A DNA stretch of 64,000 nucleotides from Actinomadura chibensis NBRC 106107 (lineage in GTDB: Bacteria > Actinomycetota > Actinomycetes > Streptosporangiales > Streptosporangiaceae), in the NCBI RefSeq assembly GCF_001552135.1, contig NZ_BCQP01000019.1, positions 1-64,000 on the forward strand. Reading direction: 5' to 3'. The position numbers were made by a program, and so were the translations under genes. Numbering within the stretch: position 1 is the first letter of the stretch; each line of letters starts with the position of its first letter. The notes beneath the pieces are model-generated. The model was given only the letters and a program-made list of their open reading frames with translations. It made no database searches and was not told where the DNA came from. This document shows, piece by piece, positions 18,003 to 26,613 of this stretch.

Positions 18003-18681
18003 GCCCGCCCCCGACGAGGTAGCGCAGCAGCGCGAGGTCGCCGATGCGGGTGACCTCCGCGAGCCGCATCGGACGGTCCGGCGACTGCGGGAACACCCCG
18101 GACGAGACGAACCGCGGCGCGGACGGGTCGCCGACGAAGAACGGCGCGACGACGAGCTGCAGCTCGTCCACGGCCCCGCTCGTCAGGAACAGCGTGTGGA
18201 CGGCGCCGCCGCCCTCCACCATCAGCCGCCGGACGCCGCGCGAGCCGAGGTCGGCGAGCAGCGCGTCCAGGGAGAGCGGGTCTCCGGCGTCGACGACCTC
18301 GGCCGCGCCGTCCAGTCTCGGCGCCAGCTCGGCGGCCGTCCCGGACGGCGCGTACACGAGCTTCGGCGACTCGCCCGTGGTGAAGAACCGCGCGCCAGGG
18401 TCGAGGTCGCCGCTCCAGGTCAGCGTCACCTTCGTCAGGTCGGCGGGGAGTCCGCGCGCGACCCGCTTGTCGCGCCGCGCGGCCGACTTGACCAGCAGCC
18501 GCGGGTCGTCGGCGCGGACCGTCCCGGCGCCCACGAGGATCGCGTCGCAGCTCGCGCGCACCGCGTCCACCCGGTCCCAGTCGGCGGCGCTGGACAGCCG
18601 CAGCCGCTCGGGCGACGCGTCGTCGATGTAGCCGTCCGCGGACATCGCGCAGCTCAGCAGGACGTAGGGGCGCGCGCTCAT
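17995..18681 (-). CDS. RibD C-terminal-type (HTP) reductase
   Basis: 228 residues of the dihydrofolate-reductase-like fold: VLLSCAMSADGYIDD at the N-terminus, DAILVGAGTVRADDPRL (about 47-63), and the MVEGGGAVHTLFL nucleotide-binding motif (about 155). The fold reduces a ribosylamino-pyrimidine with NADPH. In fused RibD the deaminase precedes the reductase; here the reductase gene comes first and the deaminase follows with an 8-nt overlap, so this is not a simple split by frameshift. The start is the ATG in front of the conserved strand. Confidence 0.85.
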   Translation of the reverse strand: MSARPYVLLSCAMSADGYIDDASPERLRLSSAADWDRVDAVRASCDAILVGAGTVRADDPRLLVKSAARRDKRVARGLPADLTKVTLTWSGDLDPGARFFTTGESPKLVYAPSGTAAELAPRLDGAAEVVDAGDPLSLDALLADLGSRGVRRLMVEGGGAVHTLFLTSGAVDELQLVVAPFFVGDPSAPRFVSSGVFPQSPDRPMRLAEVTRIGDLALLRYLVGGGRG

Positions 18682-18867
18682 GCGTCCGTCCCGCGCGGGC
18701 CGAGCCCGCCGCGCCGGGCCCCCGGGCTCACTCCGCTCACGCGGTCACCTTACGCGAGCCCCGCCCGCCCCCCTCACGCGAGCGTGGGCGGGATCGAAGA
18801 TTCGTTCGGGACTGTGCGGCGTTTCTGCGCGGGATGTGTCGGGCGGGGTGCCTATGGTTGCTGCGAC

Positions 18868-19998
18868 ATGCGAATCCTGCACACCTCCGACTGGCATCTC
18901 GGCAGATCGTTCCACCGTGAGGATCTGCTCTCCGCGCAGGCGGAGTTCGTCGACCACCTGGTCGAGACCGTGAAGGCGGAGCGGGTCGAGTGCGTGCTGG
19001 TGTCCGGGGACGTCTACGACAGGGCGCTGCCCTCCGTCGACGCCGTCAAGCTGTGCGGCGAGGCGCTGAAGCGGCTCGCCGACCACGCCCGGGTCGTGCT
19101 GATCGCGGGCAACCACGACTCCGCCCACCGCCTCGGGTTCGGGTCCGCGCTGATGGACGCGTCCGGCGTGCACGTCCGCACCGACTTCGCGGCCGTGGGG
19201 GAGCCCGTCGTGGTCGGGGACGCGGCGATCTACGGCGTCCCGTACATGGAGCCCGAGCTGGTCCGGCACGAGTGGGAGCTGGACGACCGCAGCCACGCCG
19301 CCGCGCTGGCCGAGGCGATGCGCCGCGTCCGCGCCGACGCCGCCCGGCATCCGGACATGCGCACGGTCGTGCTGGCGCACGCGTTCGTCACCGGCGGGGA
19401 GGCCAGCGAGAGCGAGCGCGACATCTCCGTCGGCGGCTCGGCGCACGTGCCCGCGTCGGTGTTCGACGGCGTCGACTACGCGGCGCTCGGCCACCTGCAC
19501 GGCCGATGGCGGATCACCGACCGCGTCCGCTACTCCGGCTCGCCGCTGGCCTACTCGTTCTCGGAGGAGAAGCACGTCAAGGGGTCCTGGCTGATCGACC
19601 TGCGCGCGGACGGCATCGCGGCGGAGTTCGTGGAGGCGCCCGTACCGCGCCCTCTCGCCCGGATCCGCGGACGGCTCGACGACCTTCTCGCCGACCCCGC
19701 CCTCGACCGCCACGAGGACCATTGGCTCCAGGTGACGCTGACCGACACGCGCCGTCCGTCCGCGGCGATGGAGCGGCTGCGCCGCCGGTTCCCGCACACG
19801 CTCGTGCTCGGGTTCGAGCCGGAGGGCGGCGCGGCGGAGGCCGTCCGCACCTGGTCCGGCCGCGTCCGCGAGCGCTCCGCGCAGGACATCGCGGGCGACT
19901 TCGTCGCCGAGGTCACCGACGGGCCCGCGAGCGACGCCGAGCGCGCCCTGCTCGACGAGGCGTTCCAGGCGTGCCGCCGCAGGGAGGCGATGGCGTGA
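18868..19998 (+). CDS. sbcD: Nuclease SbcCD subunit D
   Basis: 376 residues, typical for SbcD/Mre11. The metal-binding phosphoesterase motifs are intact: TSDWHLGR (7-14), SGDVYDR (about 46-52), AGNHDSAHR (about 82), the VLAHAF histidine (about 170) and GHLHG (about 209). It provides the Mn-dependent nuclease of the SbcCD complex, which opens hairpins and processes DNA ends. The stop overlaps the sbcC GTG by 4 nt. It diverges from the RibD-like pair across 186 bp. Confidence 0.95.
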   Translation: MRILHTSDWHLGRSFHREDLLSAQAEFVDHLVETVKAERVECVLVSGDVYDRALPSVDAVKLCGEALKRLADHARVVLIAGNHDSAHRLGFGSALMDASGVHVRTDFAAVGEPVVVGDAAIYGVPYMEPELVRHEWELDDRSHAAALAEAMRRVRADAARHPDMRTVVLAHAFVTGGEASESERDISVGGSAHVPASVFDGVDYAALGHLHGRWRITDRVRYSGSPLAYSFSEEKHVKGSWLIDLRADGIAAEFVEAPVPRPLARIRGRLDDLLADPALDRHEDHWLQVTLTDTRRPSAAMERLRRRFPHTLVLGFEPEGGAAEAVRTWSGRVRERSAQDIAGDFVAEVTDGPASDAERALLDEAFQACRRREAMA

Positions 19999-22900
19999 GG
20001 CTCCACCGGCTGGAGATCACCGCGTTCGGCCCGTTCCCGGGCACCGAGGAGATCGACTTCGACGCGCTGTCGGACGCCGGGCTGTTCCTCATCCAGGGCC
20101 GGACGGGCGCGGGGAAGACGAGCGTCCTCGACGCGGTGTGCTTCGCGCTGTACGGGCAGGTGCCGGGCGTCCGCAACGCGGTGAGGGGCCTGCGCAGCGA
20201 CCACGCCGCGCCCGGCGCCGCGCCGCGCGTGGTGCTGGAGACGACGATCCGGGGCCGCCGCCTGCGCGTGTCCCGCTCGCCCGCGTGGGAACGGCCGAAG
20301 CGGCGCGGCTCCGGCACGACCGTCGAGCACGCGAAGGTCGTCCTGGAGGAGTTCGAGCACGGCGGCTGGACGGGCCTCACCACGCGGCTGGACGACGCGG
20401 GCGACCTCCTGTCCCGGTTGCTCGGGATGACGGCCGTCCAGTTCTGCCAGGTCGCGCTGCTGCCGCAGGGCGAGTTCGCGGGGTTCCTGCGGTCCGGGGC
20501 GGACGAGCGCCGCCGGGTGCTGGAGCGGCTGTTCGCCACCGAGGTGTTCACCCAGGTCGAGAAGTGGCTCGCGGAGCGGCGCGCCGTCACCGGCCGGGAG
20601 GCCGCCGACCTCGCCGCGCGGGCCGCCGCGCTCGCCGACCGCGTCGCCGAGGCGACCGGCGCGCCGCCGCCGCGCGGGGACGGGCCGCTCGTCCCGCGCC
20701 CCCGCCCGGAGTCCTTCCAGGACGGTGCGGGGACCGGGCCGCTGGACGAGGTCGAGGCGCTGCCCGCGTGGGCCGCCGAACTGGCGCGCGGCCACGAGGA
20801 CGTCCGCGCCGCCGTCGAGAGGCTGCGCGACGAGGCCGCCGCGACCTTGACCCGGGCCCGCGAAGCCTTGGACGACGGCCGTGCGCTCGCCGAACGGCAG
20901 GACCGCCACGCGCGGGCCGCCGCCCGGCGCGACGCGCTGGCCGAGCGGGCGGAGGAGAAGTCGGCGCTGGCGTCACGGCTCGACGCCGCCGCCCGGGCCG
21001 ACCGGGTCGTCCCGCTGGTCAGGGACGTCAGGGCCCGGCACGACGAGGCGGTGCGGGCGCGCCGCTGGGCCGAGGAGACCGGGGCCCGGGTATCGGCGCT
21101 GGTGCCGCCGAGGGCGCCGGAGGACGTCCTCGCCAAGGCCGAGCGCGACCGCCGCGACGAGGTCGCCGCGCTGGAGGGCCGCCGCGCCACCGCCGCCCGG
21201 CTCCGCCAGGTCGAGGAAGAGCGTGCCGGGCTGGAGCGGGAGCTGCGCCGGTTGGAGCCCGCCGACGCGCGCGTCGCCGCGTCGCTGGACGACCTCCCCG
21301 GCGTCGTCGCGGCGTGCCGCGCCGAGCGGGACGAGGCGGTGCTCGCCGCCGCCGCGCGTCCCGGGGCGGCGGCCGCCGTCCAGGACGCGGGCCGCCGCCT
21401 CGACGCCGCGCAGCGCCGCGACCAGGTCGAACAGGGCCTCACCGAGGCGGAGGCGGCGTACCGGGCGGCGGTCGACGCGGCGCAGGACGCCCGCGAGCGC
21501 GTCCTCGACCTCCGCCGGGCGCGGCTGGACGGGATGGCCGCCGTCCTCGCCGGGGAACTGGCCGACGGCGAGCCCTGCCGCGTCTGCGGATCGTCCGACC
21601 ACCCGGCCCCGGCCGTCGCGCCGGGCCCCGTCCCGTCCGAGGACGAGGTGGACGCGGCCCAGGACGCCGCCGACCAGGCGCAGCACGCCCGCGAGCAGGC
21701 CGGGACGGCGCTCGGCGAGCTGCGCACCGAACGCGACAAGCTGATGGAGATCGCGGGGGAGACCCCGGCCGCCGCCCTCGCCGCCGAACTGGCCGAGGCG
21801 CACCGCGCGCTCGACGCGGCCGACGCGCGGGCCGCCGACGCCGAGCGCCTGGAGGAGGTCCTCCACCGGCGCGAGCAGGAGCTCGAAGACCTCCGCGTCG
21901 AACGCGACGAGATCTCCCGCGCGCTCACCGAGCACCGCACCGAGGACGCCAGACTCGCCGACGAGCAGGCGAGGCTGTCCGCCGAGCTGGCGGAGGCGCG
22001 CGGCGGCGACCCGACGCTGGAGGCGCGGATCGCCCGGCTCGGCCGGGAGGCGGGCGCGCTGGCCGAGGCGGCCGAGGCGCTGCGCGCGTCCGGCCGCGCC
22101 GAGGCCGAGCTCACCGCCGCCCGCGCCCGCCTCGGGCAGGCGGTGGCGGCGCAGGGGTTCCGCACCCCGGAGGAGGTCCTCGCGGCGGAGCTGGCCGACG
22201 AGGAGCAGGGCGTCCTGCGCGACCGGATCCGGCGGCTCGACGACGCCGAGGCCGAGGTCCGCGCCCAGCTCGCGGACCCGGCGCTCGTCGCGGCGGCGGC
22301 CGAGCCCGCACCCGACCTGCCCGCGCTGGAGGCCGCGCTGCACGCGGCCGACGGCGCGCACGCGCGGGCCGTCAGCGCCGCCGACCGCGCCGCGCACCGC
22401 TGCGCCCGGCTCGCCGAGCTGCGCGAACGGCTCGGCACCGCCGTCCGCGACTGGCGTCCGGCGGCGGACCGGCACGCGGTGGCCGAGCGGCTCGCGGGGC
22501 TCACGTCCGGCAAGCACCCGGCGAACCGGCACGCGATGTCGCTGTCGGCCTACGTGCTCGCGGCGCGCCTGGTACAGGTCGTCGACGCGGCGAACGAGCG
22601 GCTGCGCCGCATGTCCGGCGGACGGTACGCGCTCGTCCACACGACGGAGAAGGCGGCGGGCGACCGCACGAAGGGCGCGGGCGGGCTCGGCCTGCGCGTC
22701 GCCGACGCCTGGACGGGCCTCGACCGCGACCCCGTGACGCTGTCCGGCGGCGAGTCGTTCATCACGTCGCTGTCGCTCGCGCTCGGCCTCGCCGACGTCG
22801 TCACCGCCGAGGCGGGCGGCGCCGAGATCGGCACCCTGTTCGTCGACGAGGGCTTCGGCACCCTCGACGAGGACACGCTCGACGAGGTGATGGACGTCCT

Positions 22901-23030
22901 CGACGGCCTCCGCGACGGCGGCCGCGCGGTCGGCGTGGTCAGCCACGTCGCGGAACTGCGCGCCCGCATCCCCGCGCAGCTCCGCGTCACCAAGGACCGC
23001 ACCGGCTCCACCGTCTCCATCACCGTCTGA
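19995..23030 (+). CDS. sbcC: Nuclease SbcCD subunit C (Rad50-like ATPase)
   Basis: 1011 residues from a GTG start coupled to sbcD. P-loop GRTGAGKT (about 36-43), long coiled coils, a central zinc hook CRVC (528-531), the ABC signature LSGGESF (about 916) and Walker B LFVDEGFGTLD (about 950), all intact. It is the ATP-dependent clamp that tethers DNA and gates SbcD. Compared with the SMC-like protein at the left of the window, this one has a clear hook and signature, so the two belong to different complexes. Its last 11 nt overlap the convergent MFS gene. Confidence 0.95.
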   Translation: MRLHRLEITAFGPFPGTEEIDFDALSDAGLFLIQGRTGAGKTSVLDAVCFALYGQVPGVRNAVRGLRSDHAAPGAAPRVVLETTIRGRRLRVSRSPAWERPKRRGSGTTVEHAKVVLEEFEHGGWTGLTTRLDDAGDLLSRLLGMTAVQFCQVALLPQGEFAGFLRSGADERRRVLERLFATEVFTQVEKWLAERRAVTGREAADLAARAAALADRVAEATGAPPPRGDGPLVPRPRPESFQDGAGTGPLDEVEALPAWAAELARGHEDVRAAVERLRDEAAATLTRAREALDDGRALAERQDRHARAAARRDALAERAEEKSALASRLDAAARADRVVPLVRDVRARHDEAVRARRWAEETGARVSALVPPRAPEDVLAKAERDRRDEVAALEGRRATAARLRQVEEERAGLERELRRLEPADARVAASLDDLPGVVAACRAERDEAVLAAAARPGAAAAVQDAGRRLDAAQRRDQVEQGLTEAEAAYRAAVDAAQDARERVLDLRRARLDGMAAVLAGELADGEPCRVCGSSDHPAPAVAPGPVPSEDEVDAAQDAADQAQHAREQAGTALGELRTERDKLMEIAGETPAAALAAELAEAHRALDAADARAADAERLEEVLHRREQELEDLRVERDEISRALTEHRTEDARLADEQARLSAELAEARGGDPTLEARIARLGREAGALAEAAEALRASGRAEAELTAARARLGQAVAAQGFRTPEEVLAAELADEEQGVLRDRIRRLDDAEAEVRAQLADPALVAAAAEPAPDLPALEAALHAADGAHARAVSAADRAAHRCARLAELRERLGTAVRDWRPAADRHAVAERLAGLTSGKHPANRHAMSLSAYVLAARLVQVVDAANERLRRMSGGRYALVHTTEKAAGDRTKGAGGLGLRVADAWTGLDRDPVTLSGGESFITSLSLALGLADVVTAEAGGAEIGTLFVDEGFGTLDEDTLDEVMDVLDGLRDGGRAVGVVSHVAELRARIPAQLRVTKDRTGSTVSITV

Positions 23031-24441
23031 CCGCAGCGCCCGTCACGGCCGTGACGCCGCCGGGGACGGGGGCCGGGGACGGCGCGCGGCGGCCGGACGT
23101 GCCGAGCCCGGCCAGCGCGGCGGCCACCGCGAGCCCGGCCATCACCCAGGTCGCGGGCACGAACCCGGCCGCGAAGTCGTCCGGCGAGCCGTACCCGCCG
23201 GACGCGGCGAACACGGCGGCGGTCACCGCGATCCCGAACGCGCCGCCGAACTGGCGCAGCGTGTTGAACGTCCCGGACGCGACGCCGATCGCGGGCACCG
23301 CGCCGATCACGGCGTTCTGCGCGGCGGGCATCGCCAGCGACACCCCGACCCCGGCCAGCACCAGCGGCGCGACCAACTCCGGGTAGGCCATGTCAGGGGA
23401 CGCGACGACCGCGATCCAGGCGAACCCGGCGGCCTCCAGCAGCAGCCCGCCGGTGATCAGCGGACGCTCCCCGACCCGCGCGACGAGCCGTCCGGCGAGC
23501 GGCGCGACGAGGAACAGCGTGACCGTCCACGGGGCGAGCCGCAGCCCCGTGCCGAGCGGCCCGTACCCGAGCCCGTTCTGCAGGAACTGCGCGAGGAAGA
23601 ACGCCGCCCCGAAGATCGCGGCGTACAGCAGGAACCCGGCGGCGTTCCCGGCCGCGAAGGCGCGGACGCGGAAGAACCGCATCGGCAGCATCGGCTCGGC
23701 GGCGCGCCGCTCCCACCCGGCGAACGCCGCGAGCAGCACGGCGCCCGCGACGAGGGCCCCGGCGACCTCCGGCGAGTCCCAGCCCGCCGCGTTCCCCCGG
23801 ACGAGCCCCCACACGAGCCCGAGCGCCGCCGACGTGACGAGGACGACGCCGCCCGGGTCCATCCGCCGCGCCGCGCCCCTGCTCTCCGGGACGCCCGCCC
23901 GGACGAGCGGGATCAGCGCGAGTCCCAGCGGCACGTTCAGCCAGAAGATCCACTGCCAGGCCAGCCCCTGCACGACCGCGCCGCCGACGAGCGGCCCGCC
24001 GAGCGTGGCGAGCCCGGTCACCCCGCTGAAGATCCCGAGCGCGCGGGCCCGCCGCTCCGCCGGGTAGGCGGCGGCGAGCAGCGCCATGGCGTGCGGCATG
24101 ACCAGCGCGGACCCGGCGCCCTGCACGGCCCGCGCCGCGATCAGCGCGCCGACGCCCGGCGCGAGCGCGCACGCCGCGGACGCGAGCGTGAACACCGCGA
24201 GCCCGGCGGTGAGCATCCGGCGGCGGCCGTACCGCTCGCCGAGCGCGGACGCCGTCATCAGCAGCGCCGCGAACGGCAGCGCGAACGCCGCGACCGTCCA
24301 TTCGAGGGTCTCGACGGAGGCGCCGAGATCGGTTCGGATCGTGCTGAGCGCGGTGGTCACGACCAGCGCGTCCAGCAGGATCATCAGAGCGGACACCGAG
24401 GTCAGGGCGAGTACCCGGGCCTCGGGGGACATCCTGCGCAT
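23020..24441 (-). CDS. MFS drug exporter, DHA2 type
   Basis: 473 residues with about 14 hydrophobic segments, the plan of DHA2 (14-TMS) proton antiporters. Visible motif: GERYGRRR after TM2 (about 68, motif A) and a long hydrophobic run to the C-terminus, followed by a short Pro/Ala tail. It probably expels a hydrophobic drug or metabolite. The gene ends 11 nt inside the end of convergent sbcC, leaving no room for an intergenic terminator. No regulator is directly attached; a MarR gene is two genes upstream on the same strand. Confidence 0.9.
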   Translation of the reverse strand: MRRMSPEARVLALTSVSALMILLDALVVTTALSTIRTDLGASVETLEWTVAAFALPFAALLMTASALGERYGRRRMLTAGLAVFTLASAACALAPGVGALIAARAVQGAGSALVMPHAMALLAAAYPAERRARALGIFSGVTGLATLGGPLVGGAVVQGLAWQWIFWLNVPLGLALIPLVRAGVPESRGAARRMDPGGVVLVTSAALGLVWGLVRGNAAGWDSPEVAGALVAGAVLLAAFAGWERRAAEPMLPMRFFRVRAFAAGNAAGFLLYAAIFGAAFFLAQFLQNGLGYGPLGTGLRLAPWTVTLFLVAPLAGRLVARVGERPLITGGLLLEAAGFAWIAVVASPDMAYPELVAPLVLAGVGVSLAMPAAQNAVIGAVPAIGVASGTFNTLRQFGGAFGIAVTAAVFAASGGYGSPDDFAAGFVPATWVMAGLAVAAALAGLGTSGRRAPSPAPVPGGVTAVTGAAVRR

Positions 24442-24543
24442 GTGGCCTCCCGGCCGTCCGGTGACGGTGAGGGCGGTGCGCCCTCGCCGTTGGTACCGGG
24501 CGGACGGCCGGAACTCATCGGCCGTACGAAAAAAGCGCAGTGA

Positions 24544-24912
24544 TCAGCGGGAGATGAAGTCCAGGATCACGTTGTGGACGTGGTGGCTCTTGTCGCTGCC
24601 CCGGAACTCGATCTCGTAGGTCTGCGCGCCGACGTTGATCGCGATCGAGCCGGTGGAGAAGTAGGACCCGGCCCACGACTTGTTGCTGACCACGCTCACC
24701 GAGGTGATCTTCGAGTAGGGCACGCTCGTGATGGCGTACTTCTTGCCCGCGAAGCTCTTGTCCTGGATGATCACGCGCCGGTCGGTGAGGCCGATGAACC
24801 CGGTCCCGGTGCCGACCGCGTCGTAGACGGCGACGATCTGCTCGCCGGGCAGCAGCCCGCTCTCGATCTGCTTGAGCTGGCCCGACCTGTCGTGCTGGAT
24901 GTCCTCGCCCAT
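24544..24912 (-). CDS. Bacterial PH-domain protein
   Basis: 122 residues. The pattern LLPGEQIVAVYDA...IGLTDRRVIIQDK...ITSVPYSKITSVSV...I.VGAQTYEIEFRG is that of small bacterial pleckstrin-homology (YokE-like) proteins, which are soluble beta-barrels of mostly unknown ligand. A GGGAGGAC sits just before the ATG, fixing the start. No signal or membrane segment. It stands alone between the MFS gene and the MarR gene, all on the same strand. Confidence 0.8.
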   Translation of the reverse strand: MGEDIQHDRSGQLKQIESGLLPGEQIVAVYDAVGTGTGFIGLTDRRVIIQDKSFAGKKYAITSVPYSKITSVSVVSNKSWAGSYFSTGSIAINVGAQTYEIEFRGSDKSHHVHNVILDFISR

Positions 24913-24996
24913 GCGTCCTCCCTCGGTCCCGCGCGTCCGTCTTGGACGGTCTGGTCAGTCGCGCCGGTTCCGTACCGGCCGTCCGCTGGGAGTGTC

Positions 24997-25449
24997 TCAG
25001 GCGCCGCGCGCGGACCGCGACGCTTCGAGGAAGCCGACGCAGCGGCCGAGCAGTTCGACCAGCGTCGCGCGCTCGTCCTCGGTGAACTCGGCGGCGAGGC
25101 CCCGCTCGACCCGCACGGCGCGGACGTCGGCGTCGGCCAGCACCCGCTCGCCCTCGGCGGTGAGCCGCGTCTCCAGGATGTTGCGGTGCCACTCGTGCGG
25201 GGTCCGCTCGATCAGCCCGCGCTCCGCGAGGTTCTTCAGGACGGTGTTCATCGTCGGCGGGGTGACCGCGCAGGCGCGGGCGAGCGCGGCGGCCGACATG
25301 CCGGGGTTGTCGGCGAGGTGGAGCAGCGCGGCGTACTGCGGCACGGTGAGCCCGCTCGGCTTGACCGCCGCGTGCTTCGCCCCGCTGAGCGCCTGCTCGG
25401 CGCGCTTGAGGTGCGAGCCGAGCCGCTCCTGGAGGGGCATCTCAGTCAT
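24997..25449 (-). CDS. MarR-family transcriptional regulator
   Basis: 150 residues with the MarR winged helix: helices AALARACAVTPPTMNTVLKNLAERGLIERTPH (about 50-82) and wing ILETRLTAEGERVLADAD. Such dimers bind short palindromes and release them on binding a phenolic or lipophilic ligand. It diverges from the secreted SMP-30-like gene, and the intergenic region carries a TTAG/CTAA palindrome inside a promoter, so it probably represses that gene and itself. Confidence 0.9.
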   Translation of the reverse strand: MTEMPLQERLGSHLKRAEQALSGAKHAAVKPSGLTVPQYAALLHLADNPGMSAAALARACAVTPPTMNTVLKNLAERGLIERTPHEWHRNILETRLTAEGERVLADADVRAVRVERGLAAEFTEDERATLVELLGRCVGFLEASRSARGA

Positions 25450-25482
25450 CTCCGCATGTTAGCGCCGCCGAAGAAAAAGGCG

Positions 25483-25511
25483 TTGACGAGTATTAGCACC
25501 CTAACTATCGT
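25483..25511 (+). promoter_or_regulatory. Promoter with embedded TTAG-N4-CTAA operator
   Basis: TTGACG (25483-25488), a 17-bp spacer and TATCGT (25506-25511) make a plausible sigma-70-type promoter for the plus-strand gene starting at 25551. The spacer contains the inverted repeat TTAG-CACC-CTAA (25493-25504), well placed for repression by the divergent MarR protein. A further TTAG lies at 25459. Confidence 0.55.
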
Positions 25512-25550
25512 ATGTGCGCGTTCTAAGGATTGAACTCGAATGGAGAGGTC

Positions 25551-26603
25551 ATGTCCCGTTCTTCGTTCGCGGCGCGGCGGCGCCGTCCGGCCGCCGTCGC
25601 TTCCGCCGCCGCCGCGGTGGCGGTGGCCTTACTGCCCGCGTCGGTCGCCGCGGTCCCGGCGGCGGGTGCGGCCGTCCACGCGGCGCCCGCGGCTGCGCCG
25701 TCCAAGGCGCGGATCTCCACGGCGTTCGTGCTGCCGGGCGACCGCGTCTACCCGGAGGGCATCGCCGCCGACCCCCGCCACGGGGACCTGTACGCCGGGT
25801 CGTTCCAGGACGGCGCCGTCTACCGCATGCGCCCCGGCCACCGCGTGGCGGAGGTGTTCCTCCCGGCGGGCGCCGACGGGCGGAGCACCGCAAACGGGCT
25901 GAAGGTCGACCGGGCCGGACGGCTGTGGGTGACCAGCTCCGCGTCCGGGGTCGCCGTGTACGACACGCGCACGCGGCGGCTCCTCGCCCGCTTCGACGTC
26001 CCCGGCCCCGGGACGGACGCCCGGTTCGTCAACGACCTGGCCATCACGCCGGACGGAACCGCGTACCTGACCGACAGCTTCCGGTCGGTCGTGTACCGCG
26101 TCACGCCCGGCGACCTCGCGCGGGCGCGGGGCGGACGCGGCACGCTGTCCGTCGCCTTCGACCTGGACGACGTCCTCGACCCGCACAAGCCCGGCGACTT
26201 CACCCTGAACGGCATCGTCGCCGACCCGACCGGGCGCTTCCTCCTGGCGGCGGACGCGCACGGCGGCGACCTGTACCGGCTCGACCTCGCCACCGGCGGG
26301 AGCGGCAGGACCGTCCTGCAGGGGGCCGACATGCTCCACGCCGACGGCCTCGAACTCCAGCACGGGCGCCTGTGGACGGTCCACAACGTGGACGACCGCA
26401 TCGTCCGCTGGAGGGTCGCGCCGGACGGCCGCACCGCCCGCCGGGAGGCGAGCCTGACCGACGCGTCCCTCCAGCTCCCGACGACCCTCGCCCGCCTGCG
26501 CGGGACGCTCTACGTCGTGCGCTCGCAGTTCGACAAGGGCGGCCCGCTCGGCGACGGGACGCCGGAGCTGCCCTTCACCATCGCCGCCGTCCGGGGCCTC
26601 TGA
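25551..26603 (+). CDS. Secreted SMP-30/gluconolactonase-like beta-propeller protein
   Basis: 350 residues. An Arg-rich n-region followed by an Ala/Val hydrophobic core and AAPAAAP suggests a Sec/Tat-type signal peptide (about 1-45). The rest repeats propeller blades: YPEGIAADPRHGDLYAGS, ANGLKVDRAGRLWVTSS, VNDLAITPDGTAYLTDS, LNGIVADPTGRFLLAAD, HADGLELQHGRLWTVH. This matches the SMP-30/gluconolactonase/NHL type, but the exact metal-binding residues cannot be confirmed by eye. GGAGAG lies 3-8 nt before the ATG. It is probably under the divergent MarR regulator and ends 10 bp from the convergent ATP-grasp gene. Confidence 0.82.
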   Translation: MSRSSFAARRRRPAAVASAAAAVAVALLPASVAAVPAAGAAVHAAPAAAPSKARISTAFVLPGDRVYPEGIAADPRHGDLYAGSFQDGAVYRMRPGHRVAEVFLPAGADGRSTANGLKVDRAGRLWVTSSASGVAVYDTRTRRLLARFDVPGPGTDARFVNDLAITPDGTAYLTDSFRSVVYRVTPGDLARARGGRGTLSVAFDLDDVLDPHKPGDFTLNGIVADPTGRFLLAADAHGGDLYRLDLATGGSGRTVLQGADMLHADGLELQHGRLWTVHNVDDRIVRWRVAPDGRTARREASLTDASLQLPTTLARLRGTLYVVRSQFDKGGPLGDGTPELPFTIAAVRGL

Positions 26604-26613
26604 CCCGGCACGG

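Noticed and set aside
18868..23030. SbcCD as the missing nuclease of the condensin-like operon
   Set aside because: SbcC has its own zinc hook and SbcD its own ATPase partner, and they are 10 kb away on the other strand; an ordinary SbcCD pair.
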